NCBI GenBank assembly: GCA_016584305.1
Contig: JACEEZ010003824.1
Coordinates: 42,501 to 106,500 of the forward strand
Length of the DNA: 64,000 nucleotides
Source: Chionoecetes opilio
Lineage: Eukaryota; Arthropoda; Malacostraca; Decapoda; Majidae
Direction: 5' to 3'
Every line of letters begins with the position of its first letter. Within the stretch, counting starts at the first letter, position 1. Both the position numbers and the translations under genes were made by a program. Below the pieces are notes generated by a model. The model was not told the origin of the DNA. It saw nothing but the letters and a program-made list of their open reading frames with translations, and searched no databases. Shown piece by piece: positions 11,957-22,900 of the stretch.

Positions 11957-12176
11957 TAATAGCCGCCACATGTTAAAAGTTAGCGAAAATGGGGCCCCTT
12001 CACTCCCCCTTTCCGAACGCACGGGATTGGCTGAGGTGTTGGGTGTTGGGTGAGAATGCCTTACTCCAAGTTCTGCCCTAAAGCCCCAACACCCAACACC
12101 TCAGCCAATCCCGGGAGATCAGAAGGGGGGGAGGGAAGGGGCCTCATTTTCGCCAACTTAACGTGCGCCGACTATA
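11957..12176. mobile_element. Foldback element (220 bp)
   Basis: Two arms form a long imperfect hairpin. TAATAGCCGCCACATGTTAA at the left pairs with the complement of TTAACGTGCGCCGACTATA at the right. Inner arms GGATTGGCTGAGGTGTTGGG and CCCAACACCCAACACCTCAG also pair. The loop is about 30 bp. This is a non-autonomous inverted-repeat element; the target site is probably TA. Confidence 0.65.
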
Positions 12177-12205
12177 GTGCCTCCTGCCATGTAACTGAAA
12201 CACTA

Positions 12206-12226
12206 CAGTAAAACCTCTCGTATTCG

Positions 12227-12270
<44 letters not shown>

Positions 12271-12474
12271 GGTCGAAATTTCCTAGCTATATATACGCCT
12301 AGAACTTTTTTTTTTTTTTTTTTTTTTTTTTAGGGGTCGAAATTTCCTAGCTACATATTACATTAAACATCTCATTTTTTTTTTTTTTTTTTCTTCTTCT
12401 TACATATCCCCCCATTTTCTGATCCTTGCATTGCTGGACCTCCTTGCCCATATCGAATATGAGAGGTTTCACTG
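12206..12474. mobile_element. Short Tc1/mariner-like element invaded by T tracts
   Basis: Ends CAGTAAAACCTCTCGTATTC and (reverse complement) CAGTGAAACCTCTCATATTC are inverted repeats of over 20 bp with few mismatches. TA precedes the left end; the right flank is TC, so the duplication has decayed or shifted. Inside are three T runs of roughly 18 to 38 bases. Two of them are followed by the same AGGGTCGAAATTTCCTAGCT phrase. Confidence 0.6.
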
Positions 12475-12689
12475 TCCTTGCACAGCCTCCTTACCCCTCT
12501 CTACAAGGGCAGCCTACATCTCACTTTCTGTCTCTATTCATGCAGTCATTATCTGAAGTCTCCTATCACCATCTTCATTTTTCTCTTCTCTGAATTATAT
12601 ATTCTCTATTCCCTATCTCAACCCTCGTCATAAGTTTTCCTTTTAACACTTAATCTGCTTCTTTATCTGTTTAACGTCAGTTTTCCATA

Positions 12690-13912
12690 TTATGAGGTTA
12701 ACGGCCGTATACGCTTCCAACTATCTTATCATTGCTCAACTTCTCAAGCCATTTGCTGCCAGATCCTCTTCAACACACTGCCTCCATGTCTTCCTTCCTG
12801 CCCGGTGGACGGCGACCTGGCACTTCCACTCTAACAGCTCTCCCCAATGCCTCGCCACCTTCTCTCCTCTCACGTGCCCAAACACCTCCTTTCGCCTTAC
12901 TTCCCTGGCACTTCCACTCTAACGCTCTCCCCAATGCCTCGCCACCTTCTCTCCTTTTCACGTGTCCAAACCACCTCCATCGCCTTACTCTCACCTGGCA
13001 CTTCCACTCAAACAGCTTCCCCAATCCCTCACACCTTCTCTTCCTCTTCACTTTGCCTCAAACCACCTCCACGCCATTACTTTCACCTTGCATTCCACTC
13101 TAACAGCTCTCTCCCAATGTCACCACCTTTCTTCCTCTTCACGTGCCCAAACCACCCTCCATCGCCTTACTCTCACCTTGGCACTTTTCCACTCTAACAT
13201 TTTCTCCCAATGCCTCACCACCTTCTCTTTCCTCTTCACGTGCCCAAACCACCTCCATCGCCTTACTTCTCACCTGGCACTTTCCACTCTAACAGCTTCC
13301 CCAATGCCTCACCACCTTCTTCCTCTTCACGTGCCCAAACCACTCCATCGCCTTACTCTCACCTGGCACTTCCCACTCTAACCTCTCCCCAATGCCTCAC
13401 CAACTTCTCTCCTCTTCACGTGCCCAACCCCCTCCATCCGCCTTCCTCTCACCTGGCACTTCCACTCTAACAGCTCTCCCCAATGCCTCACCACCTTCTC
13501 TCCTCTTCACGTGCCCAAACCACCTCCATCGCCTTACTCTCACCTGGCACTTCCACTCTAACAGCTCTCCCCAATGCCTCACCACCTTCTCTCCTCTTCA
13601 CGTGCCCAAACCACCTCCATCGCCTTACTCTCACCTGGCACTTCCACTCTAACAGCTCTCCCCAATGCCTCACCACCTTCTCTCCTCTTCACGTGCCCAA
13701 ACCACCTCCATCGCCTTACTCTCAGCACTGTACTCGGCTCCTTCAATCCACATTTTCTTGCCACCTCTTCACTGGACAGTCCATCTCTCCATGTGATCCC
13801 AGTCATATACCTCAACATTCTCCCATCACACCCAACCAACACATCCTCCAACTTCCTCATCAAAGCCTCATCTCAGAACCACACAGCAATACTGATCTGA
13901 TCTAACTAACTC
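12690..13912 (-). pseudogene. LINE reverse-transcriptase C-terminal region, expanded internally
   Basis: Read from 13,912 downward, the minus strand encodes GRMLRYMTGITWRDGLSSEE, VARKCGLKE, RRWRWFGHVKRREGGEAL, and at the far end VEVPGRRPPGRK followed by a W-x-x-CVEEDL-like segment. This is the well-known C-terminal part of non-LTR endonuclease/reverse transcriptases (WFGHV, then GRP-K). The piece between WFGHV and VEVPG has been tandemly expanded as a 91-bp repeat. Because 91 is not a multiple of three, the reading frame is destroyed. Confidence 0.65.
12820..13730. repeat. Tandem array, 91-bp unit, about 10 copies
   Basis: The phrase CACCTGGCACTTCCACTCTA recurs about every 91 bp, with the last copies at exact spacing. 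Copies at 13,470-13,730 are nearly identical, whereas those at 12,820-13,450 carry many one-base indels. The unit is part of a LINE reverse-transcriptase coding region read on the minus strand. Confidence 0.9.
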
Positions 13913-13965
13913 TGCTGGTCCTGATAACCCTTTCTTCACCTTCACTCCCACCCATCCCTTCCCTC

Positions 13966-14221
13966 GAGTGCCGTTTCTAAGCCTTTTGGGGCCTTATGCA
14001 AAATGTTGTTTGGGGGCCCTATTTTGTAAAACTATGGTGGGGGGGATTTTAAGCCCTCTAAGGTGGTCCAGGGGCACGCCTTTAATATATAAATCTGGTG
14101 CACTTTAGAGGAAAAGAGACTAGATTCTAAAAAAGGCAAATACTGGTAGCTTGGGGGCCCCTTGGTGGCTTCGAGGGCCCTAGGCAACCGCGTAGTTCGT
14201 ATATAGTAAGAAACGGCCCTG
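13966..14221. mobile_element. hAT-type MITE with an 8-bp target duplication
   Basis: The 256-bp element has termini GAGTGCCGTTTCTAAG and (reverse complement) CAGGGCCGTTTCTTAC. It is flanked on both sides by CTTCCCTC (13,958-13,965 and 14,222-14,229). An 8-bp duplication and CAGGGCCG-type ends are hAT hallmarks. Inside, GAGGGCCCTAGGCAAC is also common in hAT MITEs. The left end has drifted from CAGGG to GAGTG. Confidence 0.8.
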
Positions 14222-14404
14222 CTTCCCTCTCTGCCACCACCACACTCACTCCATTCTCCACTTCTTGCATCAGTTCTCTTCCCTTTTGTCTTCTGTAATA
14301 ACTCTGACGTCTTGACATTTATCTTATGTTCGTATTTTCATCTCCTATTTTCCAATTGTCATGAACTCTTGACACTCAATCTGGCAGGAAGAACAGAAAG
14401 ATCA

Positions 14405-17400
14405 GATCCTTTAACTTCCTGAGGCACAGAACGTAATTTTCATGGTAATTTGGCTACCAAGGTCCTTTAACTTCCTGAGGCACAGAACGTAATTTTCATT
14501 GTAATTTGGCTACCAAGATCCTTTAACTTCCTGAGGCACAGAACGTAATTTTCATGGTAATTTGGCTACCAAGATCCTTTGACTTCCTGAGGCACAGAAC
14601 GTAATTTTCATTGTAATTTGGCTACCAAGATCCTTTAACTTCCTGGGGCACAGAACGAAATTTTTCTTTTTTAATTTTGGCTACCAAGATCCTTTAACTT
14701 CCTGAGGCACAAAAACGTAATTTTCATGGAAATTTTGGCTACCAAGATCCTTTAACTTCCTGAGGCACAGAACGTAATTTTCTTTGTAATTTGGCTACCA
14801 AGATCCTTTAAACCCTTCCTGAGGCACAGAACGTAATTTTCAGGGTTAATTTGGTACCAAGATCCTTAAACTTCTGAGGCACAGAACGTAATTTTCAGGG
14901 TAATTTGGCTACCAAGGTCCTTTAACTTCCTGAGGCACAGAACGAAATTTTCATTGAAATTTGGCTACCAAGATCCTTTAACTTCCTGAGGCACAGAACG
15001 TAATTTTCTTGTAATTTGGCTACCAAGGTCTTTAACTTCCTGGGGGCACAGAACGTAATTTTCATGGAAATTTGGCTCCCAAAGATCCTTTAACTTCCTG
15101 AGGCACAGAACGTAATTTTCATGGTAATTTGGCTACCAAGATCCTTTAACTTCCTGAGGCACAGAACGTAATTTTCATTGTAATTTGGCTACCAAGACCC
15201 TTAATTTCCTGAGGCACAGAACGTAATTTTCATGGTAATTTAGCTACCAAGACCTTTAACTTCCCGGGGCACAGAACGTAATTTTCATGTAATTTGGCTA
15301 CCAAGATCCTTTAACTTCCTGGGGCCCACAGAACGTAATTTTCATGGTAATTTGGCTACCAAGATCCTTTAACTTCCGGGGGCACAGAAACGTAATTTTC
15401 ATGGTAATTTGGCTACCAAGATCCTTTAACTTCCTGAGGCACAGAACGTAATTTTCCATGGTAATTTGGCTACCAAGATCCTTTAACTTCCTGAGGCACA
15501 GAACGTAATTTCATTGTAATTTGGCTACCAAGATCCTTTAACTTCCTGAGGCACAGAACGTAATTTTCTTTGTAATTTGGCTACCAAATCCTTAACTTCC
15601 TGAGGCACAAAACGTAATTTTCATTGTAATTTGGCTACCAAGTCCTTTAATTCCTGAGGCACAGAACGTAATTTTCATGGTTTTGGTACCAAGATCCTTT
15701 AACTTCCTGAGCACAGAACGTAATTTTCATGGTAATTTGGCTACAAGATCCTTTACTCCTGAGGCACAGAACGTATTTTCATGGTAATTTGGCTACCAAA
15801 CCCTTTTAAACTTCCTGAGGCACAGAAGTAATTTTCATGGTATATTGGTACCAGATCCTTTAACTTCCTGAGGCACAGAACGTAATTTAGGTAATTTGGC
15901 TACCAAGATCCTTTAACTTCCTGAGCAAGAACTAATTTCATGAAATTTGGCTACAGATCTTAAACTTCCTGAGGCACAGAACGTATTTCATTGTAATTTG
16001 GCTACAAGATCTTAAACTTCCTGAGGCCAGAACGTAATTTTCATGGTAATTTGGCTACCAAGATCCTTAAACTTCTGAGGCACAGAACGTAATTTTCAGG
16101 TAATTTGGCTACCAGATCCTTACTTCCTGAGCCAGACGTAATTTTCATTGTAATTTGGCTACCAAGAACCTTTAACTTCCTGAGGCACAGAACGTAATTT
16201 TCATTGTATTTGGCTCCGATCCTTTACTTCCTGAGCACAGAACGTATTTTCATTGTAATTTGGCTACCAAATCCTTAACTTCCTGGGGCACGAACGAAAT
16301 TTCATTGTAATTGGCTACCAGATCCTTTAACTTCCTGGGGCACAGAACGTAATTTTCAGGGTAATTTGGCTACCAAGATCCTTAACTTCCTGAGGCACAG
16401 AACGTAATTTTCATTGTAATTTGGCTACCAAGGTCCTTTAACTTCCTGAGGCACAGAACGTAATTTTCATGGTAATTTGGCTACCAAGATCCTTTAACTT
16501 CCTGAGGCACAGAACGTAATTTTCATTGTAATTTGGCTACCAAGATCCTTTAACTTCCTGAGGCACAGAACGTAATTTTCATTGTAATTTGGCTACCAAG
16601 ATCCTTTAACTTCCTGAGGCACAGAACGAAATTTTTTCTTTGTAATTTGGCTACCAAGATCCTTTAACTCCCTGAGGCACAGAACGTAATTTTCATGGTA
16701 ATTTGGCTACCAAGATCCTTTAACTTCCTGAGGCACAGAACGTAATTTTCATTGTAATTTGGCTACCAAGGTCCTTTAACTTCCTGAGGCACAGAACGTA
16801 ATTTTCATGGTAATTTGGCTACCAAGATCCTTTAACTTCCTGGGGCACAGAACGTAATTTTCTTTGTAATTTGGCTACCAAGATCCTTTAACTTCCTGAG
16901 GCACAGAACGTAATTTTCATGGTAATTTGGCTACCAAGATCCTTTAACTTCCTGAGGCACAGAACGTAATTTTCTTTGTAATTTGGCTACCAAGATCCTT
17001 TAACTTCCTGAGGCACAGAACGTAATTTTCATGGTAATTTGGCTACCAAGATCCTTTAACTTCCTGAGGCACAGAACGTAATTTTCATGGTAATTTGACT
17101 ACCAAGATCCTTTAACTTCCTGGGGCACAGAACGTAATTGTCATTGTAATTTGGCTACCAAGATCCTTTAACTTCCTGAGCACAGAACGTAATTTTCATT
17201 GTAATTTGGCTACCAAGTCCTTTAACTTCCTGAGCACAGAACGTAATTTCTTTGGGTAATTTGGCTACCAAGATCCTTTAACTTCCTGAGGCACAGAACG
17301 TAATTTTCATGGTAATTTGGCTACCAAGGTCCTTTAACTTCCTGAGGCACAGAACGTAATTTTCATTGTAATTTGGCTACCAAGATCCTTTAACTCCCTG

Positions 17401-17884
17401 AGGCACATAACGTAATTTTCATGGTAATTTGGCTACCAAGGTCCTTTAACTTCCTGAGGCACAGAACGTAATTTCTTTTGTAATTTGGCTACCAAGTCCT
17501 TTAACTTCCTGGGGCACAGAACGTAATTTTCATTGTAATTTGGCTACCAAGATCCTTTAACTTCCTGAGGCACAGAACGTAATTTTCATGGTAATTTGGC
17601 TACCAAGATCCTTTAACTTCCTGAGGCACAGAACGTATTTTCTTTGTAATTTGGCTACCAAGATCCTTAACTTCCTGAGGCACAGAACGTAATTTTCATT
17701 GTAATTTGGCTACCAAGATCCTTTAACTTCCTGAGGCACAGAACGTAATTTTCATTGTAATTTGGCTACCAAGATCCTTTAACTTCCTGAGGCACAGAAC
17801 GTAATTTTCATTGTAATTTGGCTACCAAGATCCTTTAACTTCCTGAGGCACAGAACGTAATTTTCATTGTAATTTGGCTACCAT
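14405..17884. repeat. Tandem array, 56-bp unit, about 62 copies, derived from a MITE end
   Basis: The unit is TTAACTTCCTGAGGCACAG, AACGTAATTTTCATGGTAA, TTTGGCTACCAAGATCC. It matches the first 50-odd bases of the TTAA MITE family (TTAACCCCTTGAGGCCCAG, AACGTAATTTCCATTGTAA, TTTGGGTACCATTAGAC). The last unit at 17,870-17,900 runs on into CATTAGACTATTTTAATGA, the next part of the MITE. Units carry G/T variation in the CATGG/CATTG word and many one-base deletions, worst between 15,600 and 16,350. Confidence 0.92.
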
Positions 17885-19017
17885 TAGACTATTTTAATGA
17901 CTCCTTGGATCCCCTTCACCCAACAACTGACCTTCACTCCTGATTATACAAGCATTTCCCTTACCTCTGCCTATCACTCTCACACCACCGTCCTGACTGC
18001 TTCTCCCGTCACGCGTGTATCACTCATCTAGCTCACATCCTGTCTTGCCACTTCCCCTCATTTCACAACTCTCATTTGTTGCTCTGTTCTATGTAATGCA
18101 TTGACACACAAAGACAAAGACCCCTTCCAAAACACAGACTTTCACTCACGAAGCACAGTTGCCACTTTTTCACTTAATTACTGTACACCTGCAGGACAAC
18201 GTAGTCAGCCTCCATGATGTAATAGCTAGCGCGCCTAATTACAAATCTGCCCTGGTTCTAATCCGGGCCAGAGCAAGTCGGCCTGCATTTTTCAGAGTCA
18301 TTCACTAGATGTCCACCTCTACAGGAATGAAGTGAGTCACGGAGGGATGCCACAGAGCGCCTAACTTCTCGCTTTACAAGATTTTCTTCTTATTCTTTCC
18401 CATTCAGTCCATCTTCCTAATGCAAGAGTTAATCAGTATCTTCACTCTTTCATCCCCTTCACTGGTAAACTCTGAACTCTCTTCCTGTTTCTATTTTACC
18501 ACCTTCCTACGACATAACTGTTTTCAATAGAGGAGTGACAAGACACCTCCCCAACTCAATTGACCCGACTTTTTCTTTGGAAGTCTCACACTTTCTGCTT
18601 TATAGTACTTCTATTTTTTTGCCCTGGCCAGTCCCTCATGATGTAAAAAATAGAAGAAAAAAAGATATTTAAAAAAATCACTATCTCTCCCTTAGTGTGG
18701 TGAGGCTCACCATGCTGTGCAGGAGTGGTCAGGTTATTGTCTTGGTGCACCGTCCACTGCCTCGGGAGTCAGGGAGGCTTGGTGAAGCATGTCTGGGCTG
18801 AGGTACAAAGCACAGCACACAGTGGTGAAGGTCCCTGGAATGAGTGATACAGCTGTTTAGGAAATCATCTCACTTTACCTTTGCAATGCCTCAACAAAAT
18901 GCCCATATACAGGTAGCTAGTGGTCACAACTACAAAATATCTATAAAAAATTAACACATGGGAAATAAATGTACAAGAATATGTTCACCGGTTTAGAGCT
19001 CTGCCTCTTAGAGCTGT
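17885..19017. other. Spacer between arrays; contains a SINE
   Basis: Apart from the tRNA-like element at 18,195-18,375, this is unremarkable AT- and CT-rich DNA. A GT donor-like context on the minus strand near 18,710 has no supporting open frame. Confidence 0.4.
18195..18375 (+). mobile_element. tRNA-derived SINE
   Basis: An A-box-like TAGCTAGCGCGCC at about 18,223 is followed about 30 bp later by GGTTCTAATCC (18,253-18,263), a near-canonical B box (GGTTCRANNCC). The sequence around it cannot fold into an intact tRNA with a standard anticodon arm. It continues into a non-tRNA body (CACTAGATGTCCACCTCTAC), as expected for a SINE. Confidence 0.5.
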
Positions 19018-19575
19018 CTTAGTTATTGCCAGGCAACAGCTGGCTGTGGCGACCCCACCACCCACACCACTGTGCTCTACACCCACTACTCTATGCAGCC
19101 TGTCTTAGAGCTGTCTTAGTTATTGCCAAGCAACAGATGGCTGTGGCGACCCCACCGCCCACACCACTGTGCTCTACACCTACTACTCTATGCAGCCTGT
19201 CTTAGTTATTGCCAGGCAACAGCTGGCTGTGGCGACCCCACCGCCCACACCACTGTGCTCTACACCTACTACTCTATGCAGCCTGTCTTAGTTATTGCCA
19301 GGCAACAGATGGCTGTGGCGACCCCACCGCCCACACCACTGTGCTCTACACCTACTACTCTATGCAGCCTGTCTTAGAGCTGTCTTAGTTATTGCCAGGC
19401 AACAGATGGCTGTGGCGACCCCACCGCCCACACCACTGTGCTCTACACCTACTACTCTATGCAGCCTTTGACCCTGTCTTAGTTATTGCCAGGCAACAGA
19501 TGGCTGTGGCGACCCCACCGCCCACACCACTGTGCTCTACACCTACTACTCTATGCAGCCTGTCTTAGTGTGCCA
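19018..19575. repeat. Tandem array, about 87-98-bp unit, 6 copies
   Basis: The phrase TTAGTTATTGCCAGGCAACA recurs near 19,018, 19,109, 19,202, 19,288, 19,386 and 19,479. Each is followed by TGGCTGTGGCGACCCCACC and CTCTATGCAGCCTGTC. Length differences come from an optional short TTAGAGCTGTC insert between units. Confidence 0.9.
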
Positions 19576-19924
19576 CACAGTGGTGTGGCGACACCAGCGG
19601 CCCTCATTCCCTTTGTGCTAGAACCAACTAAACTCTAGAGCTGTCTGACGTCTTTTTCCACAACTGGCTGTGGCACTTCCCAGCAACACTGTTGCTCTCA
19701 CCTCCCATGGCTTGGTGGGGACAACTGCATGCTAAAAGGGCAAAGGGCTCTCAATCCCTCTATAAGGCAAAATATACTAAGCGGGATACATTTGCCCAGC
19801 ACTGCATCCAGTGATTCACACCCGTTGGCACTGCTGGGAAACCCACCCGTGCTATAAATAAAATTATTACACGTCCATCTATTGCCTGTCAGGCACCACA
19901 GATCTTGCAGTAAACACGTGCTGC
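19576..19924. other. Spacer between two arrays; no gene seen
   Basis: Single-copy-looking DNA. Its last 60 bases (TGCCTGTCAGGCACCACAGATC) resemble a diverged unit of the following 73-bp array. Confidence 0.4.
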
Positions 19925-22900
19925 ATACCCCTAAGCCTGCACACACTGCCACCCTGATGCTGTCTGGCACACAGATCTGCAGATAACACTGTGCTGTACA
20001 CCCCTAAGCCTGCACACACTGCCACCCTGATGCTGTCTGGCACACAGATCTGCAGATAACACCGTGCTGATACCCCTAAGCCTGCACACACTGCCACCCT
20101 GATGCTGTCTGGCACACAGATCTGCAGATAACACTGTGCTGCACACCCATAAGCCTGCACACACTGCCACCCTGATGCTGTCTGGCACACAGATCTGCAG
20201 ATAACACTGTGCTGCTATACCCCTAAGCCTGCACACACTGCCACCCTGATGCTGTCTGGCACACAGATCTGCAGATAACACCGTGCTGCATACCCCTAAG
20301 CCTGCACACACTGCCACCCTGATGCTGTCTGGCACACAGATCTGCAGATAACACTGTGCTGCATACCCCTAAGCCTGCACACACTGCCACCCTGATGCTG
20401 TCTGGCACACAGATCTGCAGATAACACGTGCTGCATACCCATAAGCCTGCACACACTGCCACCCTGATGCTGTCTGGCACACAGATCTGCAGATAACACT
20501 GTGCTGTCACACCCCTAAGCCTGCACACACTGCCACCCTGATGCTGTCTGGCACACAGATCTGCAGATAACACTGTGCTGCATACCCCTAAGCCTGCACA
20601 CACTGCCACCCTGATGCTGTCTGGCACACAGATCTGCAGATAACACTGTGCTGCAACCCATAAGCCTGCACACACTGCCACCCTGATGCTGTCTGGCACA
20701 CAGATCTGCAGATAACACTGTGCTGTACACCCCTAAGCCTGCACACACTGCCACCCTGATGCTGTCTGGCACACAGATCTGCAGATAACACTGTGCTGCT
20801 ATACCCCTAAGCCTGCACACACTGCCACCCTGATGCTGTCTGGCACACAGATCTGCAGATAACACGTGCTGCATACCCTAAGCCTGCACACACTGCCACC
20901 CTGATGCTGTCTGGCACACAGATCTGCAGATAACACTGTGCTGCTACCCACTAAGCCTGCACACACTGCCACCCTGATGCTGTCTGGCACACAGATCTGC
21001 AGATAACACGTGCTGATACCCATAAGCCTGCACACACTGCCACCCTGATGCTGTCTGGCACGCAGATCTGCAGATAACACTGTGCTGTATACCCTAAGCC
21101 TGCACACACTGCCACCCTGATGCTGTCTGGCACACAGATCTGCAGATAACACTGTGCTGTCACTACCCATAAGCCTGCACACACTGCCACCCTGATGCTG
21201 TCTGGCACACAGATCTGCAGATAACACCGTGCTGTACACCCTAAGCCTGCACACACTGCCACCCTGATGCTGTCTGGCACACAGATCTGCAGATAACACT
21301 GTGCTGATACCCATAAGCCTGCACACACTGCCACCCTGATGCTGTCTGGCACACAGATCTGCAGATAACACTGTGCTGTATACCCCTAAGCCTGCACACA
21401 CTGCCACCCTGATGCTGTCTGGCACACAGATCTGCAGATAACACTGTGCTGCATACCCCTAAGCCTGCACACACTGCCACCCTGATGCTGTCTGGCACAC
21501 AGATCTGCAGATAACACTGTGCTGCATACCCATAAGCCTGCACACACTGCCACCCTGATGCTGTCTGGCACGCAGGTCTGCAGATAACACTGTGCTGCAC
21601 ACCCCTAAGCCTGCACACACTGCCACCCTGATGCTGTCTGGCACACAGATCTGCAGATAACACTGTGCTGTATACCCCTAAGCCTGCACACACTGCCACC
21701 CTGATGCTGTCTGGCACACAGATCTGCAGATAACACCGTGCTGTATACCCCTAAGCCTGCACACACTGCCACCCTGATGCTGTCTGGCACACAGATCTGC
21801 AGATAACACTGTGCTGTCATACCCCTAAGCCTGCACACACTGCCACCCTGATGCTGTCTGGCACGCAGGTCTGCAGATAACACGTGCTGTACCCATAAGC
21901 CTGCACACACTGCCACCCTGATGCTGTCTGGCACCAGATCTGCAGATAACACTGTGCTGCTACCCCTAAGCCTGCACACACTGCCACCCTGATGCTGTCT
22001 GGCACACAGATCTGCAGATAACACTTGCTGCTATACCCCTAAGACCTGCACACACTGCCACCCTGATGCTGTCTGGCACACAGATCTGCAGATAACACTG
22101 TGCTGATACCCATAAGCCTGCACACACTGCCACCCTGATGCTGTCTGGCACACAGATCTGCAGATAACACTGTGCTGATACCCCTAAGCCTGCACACACT
22201 GCCACCCTGATGCTGTCTGGCACACAGATCTGCAGATAACACCGTGCTGTCATACCCCTAAGCCTGCACACACTGCCACCCTGATGCTGTCTGGCACACA
22301 GATCTGCAGATAACACTGTGCTGCAACCCCTAAGCCTGCACACACTGCCACCCTGATGCTGTCTGGCACACAGATCTGCAGATAACACTGTGCTGCACCC
22401 TAAGCCTGCACACACTGCCACCCTGATGCTGTCTGGCACACAGATCTGCAGATAACACCGTGCTGTCATACCCATAAGCCTGCACACACTGCCACCCTGA
22501 TGCTGTCTGGCACACAGATCTGCAGATAACACGTGCTGATACCCTAAGCCTGCACACACTGCCACCCTGATGCTGTCTGGCACACAGATCTGCAGATAAC
22601 ACGTGCTGTATACCCCTAAGCCTGCACACACTGCCACCCTGATGCTGTCTGGCACACAGATCTGCAGATAACACTGTGCTGTATACCCCATAAGCCTGCA
22701 CACACTGCCACCCTGATGCTGTCTGGCACACAGATCTGCAGATAACACGTGCTGATACCCCTAAGCCTGCACACACTGCCACCCTGATGCTGTCTGGCAC
22801 ACAGATCTGCAGATAACACCGTGCTGCACACCCCTAAGCCTGCACACACTGCCACCCTGATGCTGTCTGGCACACAGATCTGCAGATAACACCGTGCTGA

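Noticed and set aside
18223..18290. tRNA gene
   Set aside because: A and B boxes are present but no complete cloverleaf or clear anticodon; a SINE explains it better.
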